Source: Branchinecta lynchi | Lineage: Eukaryota > Arthropoda > Branchiopoda > Anostraca > Branchinectidae | Assembly: GCA_023053575.1 (NCBI GenBank) | Contig: JAKZAP010000001.1 | Location: forward strand, 28,538,533 to 28,602,532 | DNA length: 64,000 bases | Reading direction: 5' to 3' | In this document: one piece after another, positions 32,756 through 43,790 of the stretch | How positions within the stretch are numbered: the stretch's first letter is position 1 | How the letters are laid out: every line of letters begins with the position of its first letter | Position numbers and translations under genes: made by a program | The notes under the pieces: generated by a model | Databases searched by the model: none | What the model was told of the DNA's origin: nothing | Seen by the model: the letters and a program-made list of their open reading frames with translations, nothing else

Positions 32756-32855
32756 NNNNNNNNNNNNNNNNNNNNNNNNNNNNNNNNNNNNNNNNNNNNN
32801 NNNNNNNNNNNNNNNNNNNNNNNNNNNNNNNNNNNNNNNNNNNNNNNNNNNNNNN
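32756..32855. other. Assembly gap, 100 N
   Basis: A run of exactly 100 N, the usual placeholder for unknown size. It sits just inside the point where the two palindrome arms converge, where a hairpin would disturb sequencing or assembly. Confidence 0.99.
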
Positions 32856-33416
32856 AGGGGGGTACTGCACAACCCCCCTGATGCCCCTGTTCCCAACAAC
32901 TATATTTTGCGGTTGTTACCCTTCATGCCACCCCCTAGCAAATTTAGTGACATTCACCATCGCAACCCTTGAGATCTGAAAATAAAAACTAAGTGATATT
33001 TACAAATCAGTATCTGGTTTTCACTTTCAAAATTTGTAGATAGCAAAAAGCTGCCAAGATTTAGGGGAACGGGTAAAAATAGCCCAATGCACACACCTGA
33101 AAAGTTCAAAGCGCAGCCGCCTAAAAAAAATGCCCAAATGGCGCAAATGTCCACCATCTGGCAACACTGATGCCACCACATTTGAGCATGGGTATCAAAA
33201 AAGGGCTTAATGTACTAGACTGCCCCAAGTTGGTCAGAGATACCTCTCTGCATACGTTCTGGTCTGTAGATGTTTTCTTTGTGTCTCTACTTGGGGTAAC
33301 TGAAGTAAGTCCAGACCCATAAAAGGAGAAAGCCTTTGCATTGTTCTTTAATACCAAGTCAGTCAGTAAATAATAAGGGCTTATTAATTTAATACCCAAC
33401 ATATGGGCACCATGCA
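32856..33416. repeat. Third, diverged copy of the arm sequence next to the gap
   Basis: Direct homologue of parts of 33970-35950: ccccctagcaaatttagtga, gtgcaccatctggcaacac-like text, gtatcaaaaaagggcttaat and tctttgtgtctctacttggg occur in the same order but more diverged. The palindrome therefore grew from a pre-existing repeated element. Confidence 0.7.
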
Positions 33417-33683
33417 CATAAGTCCGGGCATGCCCAGACTTTGGGGCACCATGCCCAAAAATTTAGGATTTGTGTATGACTGGTGGAATACCGGCTACTG
33501 CTCTGCAGTGCATCAAATTTGATGTCACAATGATAGATTGGCTGTTATCTTGACACTTCTTCTCCAGGGCTCTACTGCCATACAGCTGTTGAAGGACCCC
33601 TCGCCCTATTTACTCTTCAACTTACGGTATTTTGAAATATTTTAATACTTTAAAAGTAGTATATTTTGCAGTAGTTACCTCTC

Positions 33684-33976
33684 GAGTGTGTTCCATCCTA
33701 CTTATCGTAGTTACTACGCATGACGTCACGAATTCTGACTTTTTCATCAAGGCTGGAACGATTTTTCTATTTTCCTGCAGAATATCATGCCCCAGGCGAA
33801 TCCGACCAGTCACGATTCAGAGATCTGTAGTTACTACGCTTACTACTCTCCCGAGCGTGGTAAGCAAATAGTTACTATTTCGAGAAGGTTGGAACGGTCA
33901 GCGTAGTAACTTTTGGTGAGACTGGAACGGAAATAGTAACTAATAGTTACTATTGGTACGAGGGTGGAACACGCTC
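33684..33976. mobile_element. GAGYGTGTTCCACC-type TIR element, copy 2 (best ends)
   Basis: The ends GAGTGTGTTCCATCCT and AGGGTGGAACACGCTC are inverted. CTC flanks both sides (33681-33683, 33977-33979), and the left palindrome arm shows the empty site (gtagttacccctcatctc in complement). Interior ttactattagttactatt motifs are shared with the other copies. Confidence 0.8.
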
Positions 33977-34226
33977 CTCATCTCACCCCCCTAGCAAAAC
34001 TTGTGACAATTGCCCCCGCAACCCTCAAGATTAAAATATAAAAACTAAGTGATATTATCTTGTGACATATCTACAAATTGACGCAGAGATTTAGGGGAAT
34101 GTGCACAAATGCTCCATTACAACTTCAAAGTGCAGCCGCCTAAAACAATGCCCAAATGGTGCCAGAATGGCACGAATGTGCACCAATTGGCAACACTGAT
34201 GCCTGACTGATGCCAGGCCATTTGAG

Positions 34227-34295
34227 GATTTATTTTTCCGGCCCATGTTAGCCTAGTGCTATTAGGGTTCTAAATAAAATTGATTGATTGATTGA
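34227..34295 (+). mobile_element. Very short LINE 3' end with (attg)n tail
   Basis: gtgctattagggttctaaat followed by aaaattgattgattgattg is present in this arm but absent at the corresponding position of the left arm. It is a 5'-truncated retroinsertion of about 70 bases. Confidence 0.6.
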
Positions 34296-34315
34296 TGGGT
34301 ATCAAAGAAGGGAAT

Positions 34316-35061
34316 AAGCATTGTCCTAATTGGTGTAATAAGGTGTATTACCACGTTTAAGACTTATTACAGATTCCACTTTTCCTCGGAGCGCGCTGTA
34401 ATAAGGTGAATAAGGAGAATAGACTAGCGTTCTATTCTGGCTTATGCAGGGCCAATCAGATCGCTTGGTTGGTTCGCCAGCAGGCCAAGGAGAGGCGCAG
34501 CGTCGTCAGGGTTGCCAAGGAAAGCACAACAGTTCTACTTTGTTGGAAGCTAAAGAAACAACTTTTCTTAACAAAAACACGTTTTTGTTAAGAAAAGTCG
34601 TAATAGTCGTAATTTGTGTTATATTGTACTTGTGTACTGTACTTCAAGTAGTACCAAGAACCTTTTCGGATATTTTTAGAGCTCGAAAAATTGTATTACC
34701 TTGGCAACACCGGAAGCCGCATTGATAAGAACCTCTTGGGTTGTACTTTTGGGGGGGGTTGTAACTTTTTAATAACTTGTAACTTGTAACCTTTTGGGTT
34801 GTAACTTTTCTTAACAAAAACACGTTTTTGTTAAGAAAAGTCGTAATAGTCGTATAATTTGCGTTATATTGTACTCGTGTACTTCAAGTAGTACCAAGAA
34901 CCTTTTCGTACATTTTTAGAGCTCGAAAAATTTTATTACCTTGGCAACACCGGAAGCCGCATTGATAAGAACCTCTTGGGTTGTATTTGAACAGGCGTGT
35001 GTGTTAAGACGTAGACATTGCGAGCGCTATTCACCTTATTACACCTATTAGGACAATGCTT
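34316..35061. mobile_element. TIR element (AAGCATTGTCCTAAT), copy 2, with internal tandem duplication
   Basis: Same termini as 26035-26574. It is about 200 bp longer because a ~185-bp interior block beginning cttaacaaaaacacgttttt (from about 34567) is repeated from about 34809. It interrupts the palindrome arm, and the opposite arm at about 32208-32222 is the empty site (cactaagcccttctttg). Confidence 0.85.
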
Positions 35062-36120
35062 TAGTGTACTAGACTGCACCGAGTTGGTCAGAGATATCTC
35101 AGATCTTCAAAAGCACAAACATACTTGCTATATGCTGACTTGTTCTGGTATGTCAGTGTTTTCTTTGTGTCTCTACTTGCAGTCTACTTGGGGTAACTGT
35201 AGTCTGGTTCTGGTAGGGCTTCAGTACCCTTATTAATTTAATACCTGTCAAGCTCGACGGGAGGGCGATGGGACCAGAGCCAGCCACGCGAAAAGGTCCC
35301 CCAACATTCGCGTTAGTGTGAACCCATTCGCAAGAATTTTGTTTTTGCAAGAAACGTCCCGTAACAACGGACACGAATGTAAATATGCTCATATTCAAGC
35401 AGTTCTCCGCAGCAAAATACGAAACTAGTCAGTACCTTGACCGCTGCTCTTCCCCAACTGACAAAGCTAATTGTGTTCATTCACACAGTTACATAAAACT
35501 AATTAATCACACACAGATACACAAAAAAATATAACGCAATAAAAAACCATTAGCCACCGCGAATTGCATGACATCTGGCCGAGACAGCGGCGCGTAATTT
35601 CACTGTGAGAGTAGCGAGTCCGAACCGACAGGTGGCTCTATCCGAAGCTATTTCCTTCGCTAATGATGAATCCGAACCAACAAAAGGAAGAAAGAGAAGT
35701 TTTTAAATAGGAAACTTATTTCAATAAAAATATTTTAGTTGTTCTTTAATGCCAGAAGGATTGCTGAAACAGTTAGCTGTCTAGAGAGGTGTTCACATAA
35801 GCATACCTCTACTGTATGTCAGTGTTTTCTTTGTGTCTCTACTTGGGGTAACTGTAGAAAGTCCAGACCCATAAGAGCCTTTACATTGTTCCAAGTCAGT
35901 CAGTATCTCTCTCTCAGTTCTGGTAGGGCTTCAGTACCCTTATTAATTTAATACCTGTTCCACTGTTCAGCCTTTCTAATCTTTCTATCCATATACATTA
36001 TTCTATCTAGACCGCCAAGTATCGCCGGTAGGGCATTTACGATACTACGACCCACGGACAACTGTTTTCCGACAGTCTATATGGAAAACTGTTTTCCGTA
36101 CCGAACTGAAGACTATGTTG

Positions 36121-36593
36121 ATATTTTCCCAATCTTCTCCACTTCATTTTACCACAAAACTTATAAACACTTTTCTAAATATCACTTATCTTTCTTCTCC
36201 CCACTTTTTTTTTTTTTCCTTCTCTCTACCCCTCATCACAGCCCGGCTGAGATTCGGGAAGCGACTAACCTAGTCCGGGTTGCGCTTCGGGTTCGGAATA
36301 CTATAACTATTTGGCATTTACTTCTTACTGAGTCTAGATCTAAGTTAATGCAATTTTCCATCTAACTTTGAGCGCCATCTAGAGCTTGAATCTGGTCTTA
36401 CTGTGCTTCTTCATTTGTGACAAGTAGCACTAGATGACGAAGCCAGTACCACTGTTGTTTTTTTTTAATGAAAACAGTTTCTGTACTCTATATGACTAAG
36501 TCTAAAACACGCCAGTGATTCTCAAGAAGAAGAAGCAAACGTATCAGTAACGACTCAAACTCAATGACTCAAATCCCGAGTCAGCGCAGTTGT
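36121..36593. other. No gene recognised
   Basis: Pyrimidine-rich stretch (36207-36240) and unique-looking sequence between the palindrome and a MITE. Confidence 0.35.
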
Positions 36594-36980
36594 GAAAGCC
36601 AGGCTTCACCTTTCAGATTACCAGACGTCCGGGGCTTCCGCATAGTCAAGCCAACCCTTCCAGATTTTCATGATAATGATGACATCCAGTTTTGCTTTCT
36701 TCAACATTTCCTAGATGTCTCTTTCGTATTTCAAATATCTCTTGCATCCCGCAGTCACAACTGTCAATCACTTTCCCTTTCCTTCCTATATTTGCATATT
36801 GGTTCTGTCTCTCGAGCGGATTGCCTCTATGGTACAGTACCTTCCAGACATCCGGAATCTGGGGTGTCCTACACCCCGGAATTCCAGACGTTTTTGGCCT
36901 GGCTTCTCCTTCCAGATCCGTCTCGACGAAAAGGGTTGTCTGGAATCCGGAAGAAAAATCTGGAAGGTGAATCCTCTTCT
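36594..36980 (+). mobile_element. Palindromic MITE (AGCCAGGCTTCACC family), near full length
   Basis: Begins AAGCCAGGCTTCACCTTTCA and ends ATCTGGAAGGTGAATCC. Nested inverted motifs ttccagacatccggaatctg give overlapping ORFs of up to 175 codons in several frames that have no coding meaning. Confidence 0.78.
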
Positions 36981-37299
36981 GACACCGTTTCTTCCGTTCT
37001 TCCGGAAGATCGGCATCGGAAGGGAGTGCATCGGAAGGGAGAGATAGTCATCAAGTTTATTGCTATGCAGTTGTTGCAACTGACATTTTGAGAAAAGAAA
37101 CTCTGTTAGCCTACAAAGATTAGAGTATAGTCTTTGAAATCTGCATCGTCCAGTGATCCATTTATTCATAATTATTACTGAGCCTGTTCGTCATTTCACA
37201 ACAAACGTGATTAAAAAATGCTTGTAACTGGAAAAGGACTACAGGATTTTTCTTTTGATTGCTTCTGAAGGGAAGCGGACGGACCACCCATGAAAAACA
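36981..37299. other. No gene recognised
   Basis: Spacer between a MITE and the 137-bp array element; nothing identified. Confidence 0.35.
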
Positions 37300-38600
37300 A
37301 GACCAAAGGTTTCGATGGGATCCCAAAAATTCAATATCTGATCCAGACAACTGGGTCTTGTCTTAGCCAGATCCAGTCTTCGCCAGACTCCTTGAACATT
37401 TTTACAATTAAAATTCAGAAACAGATTAAGGCCAAATAGCTAATCACCTGAGAAAACCAAGTTCAGATTTGGATTCAGCATGTGTGTTTACCCCTATAAG
37501 TCATATCTGTTTTGACGAAAACTTCCTGCCACTTCTGCCAATTTCCCGGTTCCGGCCGAACTCCAGAACTACTTGTCCGGCGAAAAAAGAAAGCTCAAAC
37601 ACGAAATCAGGGTATCTTCTTTCCCCAGTAATGAACATCTAATCAACTTCAAATAGAAATTTAGCTTATAACAAATTTTCCGATTCCAGCCGGATTCCGG
37701 TCGAACTATATGTCTGGGTAAAATACGATTGTCACACAGGGACTCAGCATCTCTTCTTACCCCTAAATCGCTTATCTAATCAACTAGAAATAAAACCTTG
37801 ACTTCCAACAGTTTTCCGGTTTTGGCCGGATTCCGGACGAACTACATGTCCGGGTAGACACTTGTTTTCACGTAAGTGTTCAGTATGTCTTCTTGCCCTA
37901 AATCGAACATCTAATCAACTCCAAATAAAACTTTTACTTTCAACAAACTTTCCGGTTTGGGCCGGATTCCGGGCGAAATACTTGTCCATCGAGAAAATAG
38001 TTTTCACCATCGTCTTCAGCATGTCTTCCTACCCCTAAATCGAACATCTAATCAATTTCAAATAAAACTTTTACTTTCAACAAACTTTCCGGTTTGGGCC
38101 GGATTCCGGGCGAAATACTTGTCCGTCGAGAAAATAATTTTCACCATCGTCTTCAGCATGTCTTCCTACCCCTAAATCGAACATCTAATCAACTTCAAAT
38201 AAAACTTTTACTTTCAACAAACTTTCCGGTTTTGGCCGGATTCCGGGCGAACTACTTGTCCGATGACAAACTGGTTTTCACCATCGTGTTCAGCATGTCT
38301 TCTTACCCCATAATCGACTATCACATTAGCTGTTTCAAAATATTTTGTTTGTCCCTTAATTTGAATCCCCTCCCCCACCCCTAAATGTAGAGCTACAAAG
38401 CCCATCTACGAACTTGACTGGTCCGACGATCCAACGAACCCTCACACCAAGTTTCATCAAAATATCTCATTCCCTTCGAGAGTTATCGTGCTTACAGACG
38501 GACGGACAGACGGACGGACGGACGGACGGACAGACGGACAACTTTTGCGATGTCATAGGTATCCCTCCACTTACGTTTTGGGATCCCAAAAAAGGTTCTG
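37300..38600 (+). mobile_element. Element carrying a 137-bp repeat array, copy B
   Basis: Starts near ggtttcgatgggatcccaaa and ends at acgttttgggatcccaaaaa, so both ends carry a TGGGATCCCAAA motif. Six units with ccggattccgggcgaac lie at 37540-38340. The phase of tccggtttt (37815, 37951, 38088, 38225) gives a period of 136-137 bp, not a multiple of three. A (cgga/caga)n run follows at 38495-38540. Confidence 0.8.
38495..38540. repeat. (acgg/acag)n simple repeat
   Basis: cagacggacggacagacgga and related tetranucleotides, inside the array-bearing element. A shorter version is at 50473-50492 and the complement is at 24536-24565. Confidence 0.9.
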
Positions 38601-38827
38601 AGACTTTCTTCTGAGGAAGATATTCGCTACTGCTGTTGGATAATGGTTGATACCGGATTATCACTGATACTGCTATTAAAACACAAGAATTTAGACTTAG
38701 TCTTGTTGGCTTCCTAAGGCCTTTTTCCGCGACACAATTGTGGTCTACACACTTCTGAGTGTTTCTCACGGAAACTGGATTGTGAGCCACACAGTAGATC
38801 AATATTCCTTCACTGACTGCGAATCAT

Positions 38828-39012
38828 ATTTGATGGTGGAAAACGGATACGTCAGCTGAATTTTATTGAAGCTATACTTCGGCCCTTCTTGGCAAGGGTC
38901 CTCTTCAGGCTCAAAACCGCTCAAGTTGGAAAAACGAACTTGTGGGAAACACAAAAATAACAACAGCTTAAATAAAATTCAGCTGACGTACCCCTTTTCC
39001 ACCATCAAATAT
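38828..39012 (-). mobile_element. Relative of the hammerhead retroelement with inverted ends
   Basis: Inverted ends tttgatggtggaaaacggat / ccccttttccaccatcaaat surround acgtcagctgaattttatt / aataaaattcagctgacgt. The interior (38873-38922, minus) reads CTGAAGA, a stem II identical to the intact ribozymes, and CCGAAGTATAGC in place of CCGAAATATCGC, so the core is damaged. Confidence 0.65.
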
Positions 39013-40563
39013 CACTTAGTCGAGCCGCTAGTTTAAACGCGGAAACTCCGTTTTGTCTATTTTTTAGCCGGTAATTTCAAATATATGAAAATAGAAATAA
39101 AGTTCATGTAACATCTCAATAAATAGAACTCCAGGCTTATTTCCATGTCATTCTCTACAAAAAGCATCCTCAGTCTATCTGCTTGGAAAAGAAGTTAACT
39201 TTGTTTAGACACTATTTTGTCGACCCACAAACTGTTTGTGGGAGCACGGAAAACGCCTCTAGTACTGACGTGGTGAGGTTCAAGGTCGCTCCGGAAATAA
39301 TTCTCGATAATCCTCTTCTGAATATACATGTTTTAAAGCACGTATTTGTTTGAGTCCAGGAAATTTAAAATTTGAAAAACTGCGACTTTAATAGTGCTAA
39401 AATACGAGGTCAAGTTTTATCTGAAACAAAGTGACGCTGTAAAATTCGACAAAGCGTCGTAGCGCGGTCATCCGGAAAGTTACTTCTATCGTTCTGAGGT
39501 TTAGAGATTCTGAGGATGGATTTGAAAAATCCATCCAACAGAATGAATCCTTTTGAGATACTGTCAACAGATAAATTAAGATAAGATGAGATGAGATTTA
39601 ATTGCACAGAAAAGCCAAAAAGCCATGGCAACAAACTAAATAGACAACGATCTATACAGTGACTTACTCTGAGCATAACTTTCGGTGTTGAAAAGCGATA
39701 TAATGAGACTGGAAACGTAAAATTTTGAAAACTATAGTGTTTCCACTGGTCAAAGAATTCTGCAGCTAATTACAGGTTTGCGACTTCTCACAATTGCAGG
39801 AAATAGCATTTCAATTGCGCTTGTTCAAAAAAGTCGCAGAATTCTGTTATTTCAAAGACTTTTGGACAATTTCAATTACAATCTCTTCTAAAACAGTACT
39901 CATATGTTTTTACAGATATTAGCTCATCTAGTAAGAACGCATTTACATTTGAATGCAACTTTAATTTTTTATCACTTTAAGTTTTAGTTTTTTCCTGGGA
40001 TTTTCCACATTTTTATTTTTTTAGAAACTGAAAAAATTACCGATTTTCCTAGGAACCAGGATATCACAGGCTTTTGAGGCTAAATGTCACAGGTTCTGTC
40101 AAAGCAAAAGTGGGCAACAAGCCAACGATGCAAGAAGTATTAGAGAATCAGTGTTGCCGTCTGGAGAAAAATCCTGCGACGTGTCAAAGATTTTATACTT
40201 CGACAAAGCGAGCCGGAATTCCCTTACCAGTATATACAGGAATGAAGCAAAAAGTTAATGCTTTTGTTTACTAAAATGATAAAACTGTTGCTAAAAAAAT
40301 TTACACAGTTTGGCGCCAGAACGCTGCCAGAATGTCACAGGATTTTATAGCAAAAAGTCATAGGTTCCTTCAGAGAAAAGTGGCAACGTTGCATGAAGGT
40401 GTTCAATGAAGCAAGGGCACAGGCGCCAATTTCAAATTCAATGATGGTCATGCAAGAAACAACATTTTATAACCACAGCAACGAAGAAGTAGAAGTAACC
40501 GAGGCCGAAAGGGATCCAGAGTGGAACCCAAGTGCCAGTCATTTGAAGGAAGGAAGGTAATGT
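39013..40563. other. No gene recognised
   Basis: AT-rich, unique-looking. No splice-bounded exon or repeat partner was seen. taagataagatgagatgaga (39578-39597) is a probable retrotransposon tail. Confidence 0.35.
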
Positions 40564-40945
40564 AAAAGCCAGGCTTCACCTTCCAGACGTCTGGGGCTTC
40601 CGCATAGTCAATTTTCATGATAGTGATGAAAGCAAGATTTGCTGTCCATCATTTCCTAGATGTCCCCTTTACATTTCAGAATCAAATATCTCTGGGACTC
40701 GGACCTCTGGGGTCTCTGGCATAACAAATGTCAATCACTTTCCCTTGTCTTCCCTCATTTGGATATTTGTTGTATCTCTCGAACTGGCTGCCTCTATGGC
40801 ACCTTCCAGACATCCCGAATCTGGGGTGTCCAACACCCTGGACTTCCAGACATTTTTGGCCTCGCTTCACCTTCCAGATCCATTTCAGCAAAAAAGACTG
40901 TCTGGAATCCGGAAGAAAAATCTGGAAGGTGAAACCTCACCTTAA
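40564..40945 (+). mobile_element. Palindromic MITE (AGCCAGGCTTCACC family), near full length
   Basis: Begins AAGCCAGGCTTCACCTTCCA and ends ATCTGGAAGGTGAAACC. Its middle is collinear with 36594-36980. Confidence 0.78.
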
Positions 40946-42180
40946 GCTGAACCCAGAAAGGGTTCCGGTCCTGCCTGGAACCCTAGTGTTGACGAATCCA
41001 ATAGAAGACAAAAAGGGTTGCAGCTCTGAGCTCAAGTGCTTTAGAATTGCAAGAAGAATAACATTGCAGAAGCATCAGGTTTCAAATTGTAGCTCATCAT
41101 CCTTCCAACATCCTTCTGCTCACTGGTTCTAATTGAAATGAAGGAAGAAAAAGCCTTTAACTTCAAATAATTGATCTTTTAGTGGGATTGTGATTTCAGT
41201 AAATATGATAACTATGATAGTATGATAACTTCTGCTAAGATTAACTCCCAAGCTTATTGTGGATTCTATCATCTAGACCCTCAGTAAAAGTGTTTCCGGG
41301 AAAACATTTGAAATCCCACTAAATTAGCTGAAACTCTTCCACTGAGTCAGAGCCATCCACACCACACCTCAACTGGCACATCTGGGTAGCTTACCTACAA
41401 GATTTTGCCTTTGCTAGCATCTAAATTCATCCCAAATCCCCCAACAGTCCTCTATGCAGGTCTTAAGTTTGTGTGACATCGCATTAACTCTGCTGAGTAC
41501 TGGCTGAGTGTGGTCACACTTATAAGCCTTCTGAAAATTAGCCTAGGCTTGTTGAAAGGCAGTCGGTAGGCCTATATTCCTGGTTTCCTCTCTCTATGGT
41601 CCCTATATGGGTGCATTATGCGAATCCGTCTGTTTCTGCCATACACCATCTGAGTTCCATCCTTGCAAGTATCCGAACTAGTGAAAGTTAGACGAACCGT
41701 GCAACAGGAAGAACGATAAACCATATATGAATTATTACACAGAATATTTCATAAGCTTCCAGTAAACACTACATGATTCACAATAATTTTGGTGAGAAAT
41801 GGAGGCAGTATGAGCAGGTTGTCTAAATAGAATATTCTGATCAGGTCTTCCACGGTGCTGGTTATTGTCAGTTAAATTACTGAAACTTTTGAAAGTTCTA
41901 GTTATCCTTTAAACGCAGAACCATATCCTTTAAACAAGCTGAATCTATATTTGCTATTCAATAACTGTCCATGCTTTTTTTTTCTTCTGGATGATCAGTT
42001 TATTTTTGGTCTTTTGAGCAGTGCATTGGAATAAACTGGAATCACAACATTGGACCAGGGGTTTTTCAGGAGCAATTGAAAGCCCTTCTGTTTTAAGCAT
42101 CATGGACATAGTGGAAACACAAGTTATTCAGACACCTATTAGCCTACTGATTATTTGTATACTAACTAGGATGTGTCAAG
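40946..42180. other. No gene recognised
   Basis: No exon, repeat or structured feature was identified in this stretch. Confidence 0.35.
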
Positions 42181-42520
42181 CTAGACCAGAGGCGTTACTA
42201 GACAAAATGTGTTGTTTGCTTTTTGTTTTGTTTATTTTTTTTGGGGGGGGGCTAGGTATTTACTGAATGGTTGGTCGTTTTAACCAACTGTTTTTGCAGA
42301 AGAAATTGCAGTTTTTACGAAAAACTGACTGATTTTCAGAAAATCTAGTGTTTAAATGAAAAATCGGCTGATTTTGAGAAAAAAAACGACTGATTTCATG
42401 AAAAAATTTATTGTTTTTATGAAACAATCAACTGTTTTGACGAAAAAAAGCGGCGCTTCACGCTGACTCGGTTATTTTTTATCGACTGCCAACAACATGG
42501 GGGGGGGGGGGGGGCATTAG
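42181..42520 (+). mobile_element. Poly-G-flanked MITE, copy 3
   Basis: Left end ccagaggcgttactagac, G10 at 42242, motifs aaaaactgactgattttcag and gaaaaatcggctgattttga, and a right G17 run at about 42499-42515. Both flanks carry G runs, as in copies 1 and 2. Confidence 0.7.
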
Positions 42521-42950
42521 GATAGTAGTTTAGTATGATAGTAGTTTAGGATAGCTGTTTTCTACAGGGTTGCTTCTACTCTATAAGGGTTAACATTGCA
42601 GGGGCGCTACTTTGACAAAAGGTGGGTAGGTACATGTACGGAAGCTTTGGAATCGTAAAGAGTTTGCATAAAGAATGAAAAGTATGGTCAGATTTTGATG
42701 AAGTTTAGAAGCGGCATAATCGACTGTAATAAGTTTATTCATTCACTGCTAGTTCATGTTAAGTCAGATGCTTGATGAATGTCCAAGAAATAGTAAAGTG
42801 AAAGTAAGCAGGACGTACGAACCGCCTGAATGTACTTGTATGTTCATCATGCACCCTTATTGCTTGTAAGTTCTGAATGTGAATGATCTGTTGGAGAAAC
42901 GTAGCATACACATCCTATAAGTTCATAACGTAGAATGTTCATCATTTCTC

Positions 42951-43110
42951 TTATTCCCCTAGCCATCTGGTTCATCTTTAGCTTGAACACCAATCCTGCT
43001 CCTAAGCTAGCGAAAGTTTTTGATTTTTGATTTTTATTCAGCTTGTCTTGACCTGAGTGAGACCAAGTTCTAAGTGTTTCACGTTGTTCTTTCAGGTCTG
43101 GCAAGCTTTG
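42951..43110 (+). repeat. Direct repeat flanking the CpG-rich region, left copy
   Basis: tcatctttagcttgaacacc...gttctttcaggtctggc recurs at 44204-44350 in the same orientation with about 85-90% identity. Confidence 0.75.
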
Positions 43111-43159
43111 ACCTATGTCTGGCATCTTGTCACTACTTCCACCGCTAGACTTTCAACGC

Positions 43160-43790
43160 CTTAACCTCTCCTGCCCAAATCGTCGATCCCCCGGAGCCCC
43201 TAATCTGTTTGCTCACCGAAGCTTCCGCCGTTTGATTGGTAACAGTGTTATAATCAATATCTCCTTAACGGAGAAGTTGAAAACCCTCTTTACTTCCGGC
43301 CTGCTAGCTTTTCCGAGCGCCGTCGCACTTTTGGTGGCCCCGGCGCAACACAGTGCTGGTTTTGGCGAGATTCCCGCGTTATTCGAATGGGACGTCATAT
43401 TCTGCTTCTCCCCACTCCATACGGCGTGGCTGGTGAAGCGGCCTGTCGATCCGATCCATAGGAGCGCGTCATCCGTGGACACGATCAGCCTCAGGCGAGA
43501 GATAGACTCTCAGCCGTGAACGTATTAGTTAGTATACAGATTGCTCAGTGCAAAACGGTGTAATTAAACAGGACACACGAAGTTGATTGAGTTATTTTAA
43601 TCAAGTGTTTTTGCGGCATGGTGAGAACGTAAAAGTGAATTTGTGAAACTGAAGTAAGATTGTGTTGTGGTGCTAGAAACTTGTGCAAAGGCAAGTGCAG
43701 TGACATAAAGCTCGGCAGGAACTGTTGCCCTGATGATATGTTGACAGTCGTCGTCTAATTTCGTTCACCGCTGTCTCATAGGTAGGAAAG
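43160..43790 (+). promoter_or_regulatory. CpG-rich candidate promoter and 5' untranslated exon
   Basis: About 30 CpG dinucleotides occur within 43160-43515, unlike the AT-rich CpG-poor surroundings. An inverted CCAAT box lies near 43235. An initiator-like TCAGT lies near 43548, and plausible donors follow at 43622 (GCATG|GTGAGA) and 43781 (CATAG|GTAGGA). It could be the first exon and promoter of the ZMIZ-type gene, about 16 kb upstream of the first possible coding exon, but no transcript evidence exists. A ~150-bp direct repeat flanks it (42951-43110 and 44204-44350). Confidence 0.33.

Larger units (their letters stand above)
33417..36120. repeat. Right arm of the ~6.5-kb imperfect palindrome
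   Basis: Complementary to the left arm. Arm-specific insertions are a TIR element (33684-33976), a short LINE 3' tail (34227-34295) and a second TIR element (34316-35061). A truncated piece of the mariner-like element (35247-35809) is followed by its TA end. Confidence 0.87.

Noticed and set aside
36564..37169. Overlapping ORFs of 92-175 codons on both strands
   Set aside because: They arise from a palindromic MITE repeated elsewhere; open frames in all directions reflect its inverted CCGGA/TCCGG motifs, not a protein.
37540..38340. Possible CRISPR-like array
   Set aside because: The units are contiguous homologous 137-mers without unique spacers, in an intron-bearing animal genome.
37957..38384. 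Repetitive ORFs reading SNQxQIKLLLSTNFPV-like repeats
   Set aside because: The 136-137-bp unit is not a multiple of three, so the frame is not conserved from unit to unit; it is a satellite-like array.
43115..43519. 134-codon ORF
   Set aside because: It lies in the CpG-rich candidate promoter, shows no domain, and its start falls in the flanking direct repeat region.
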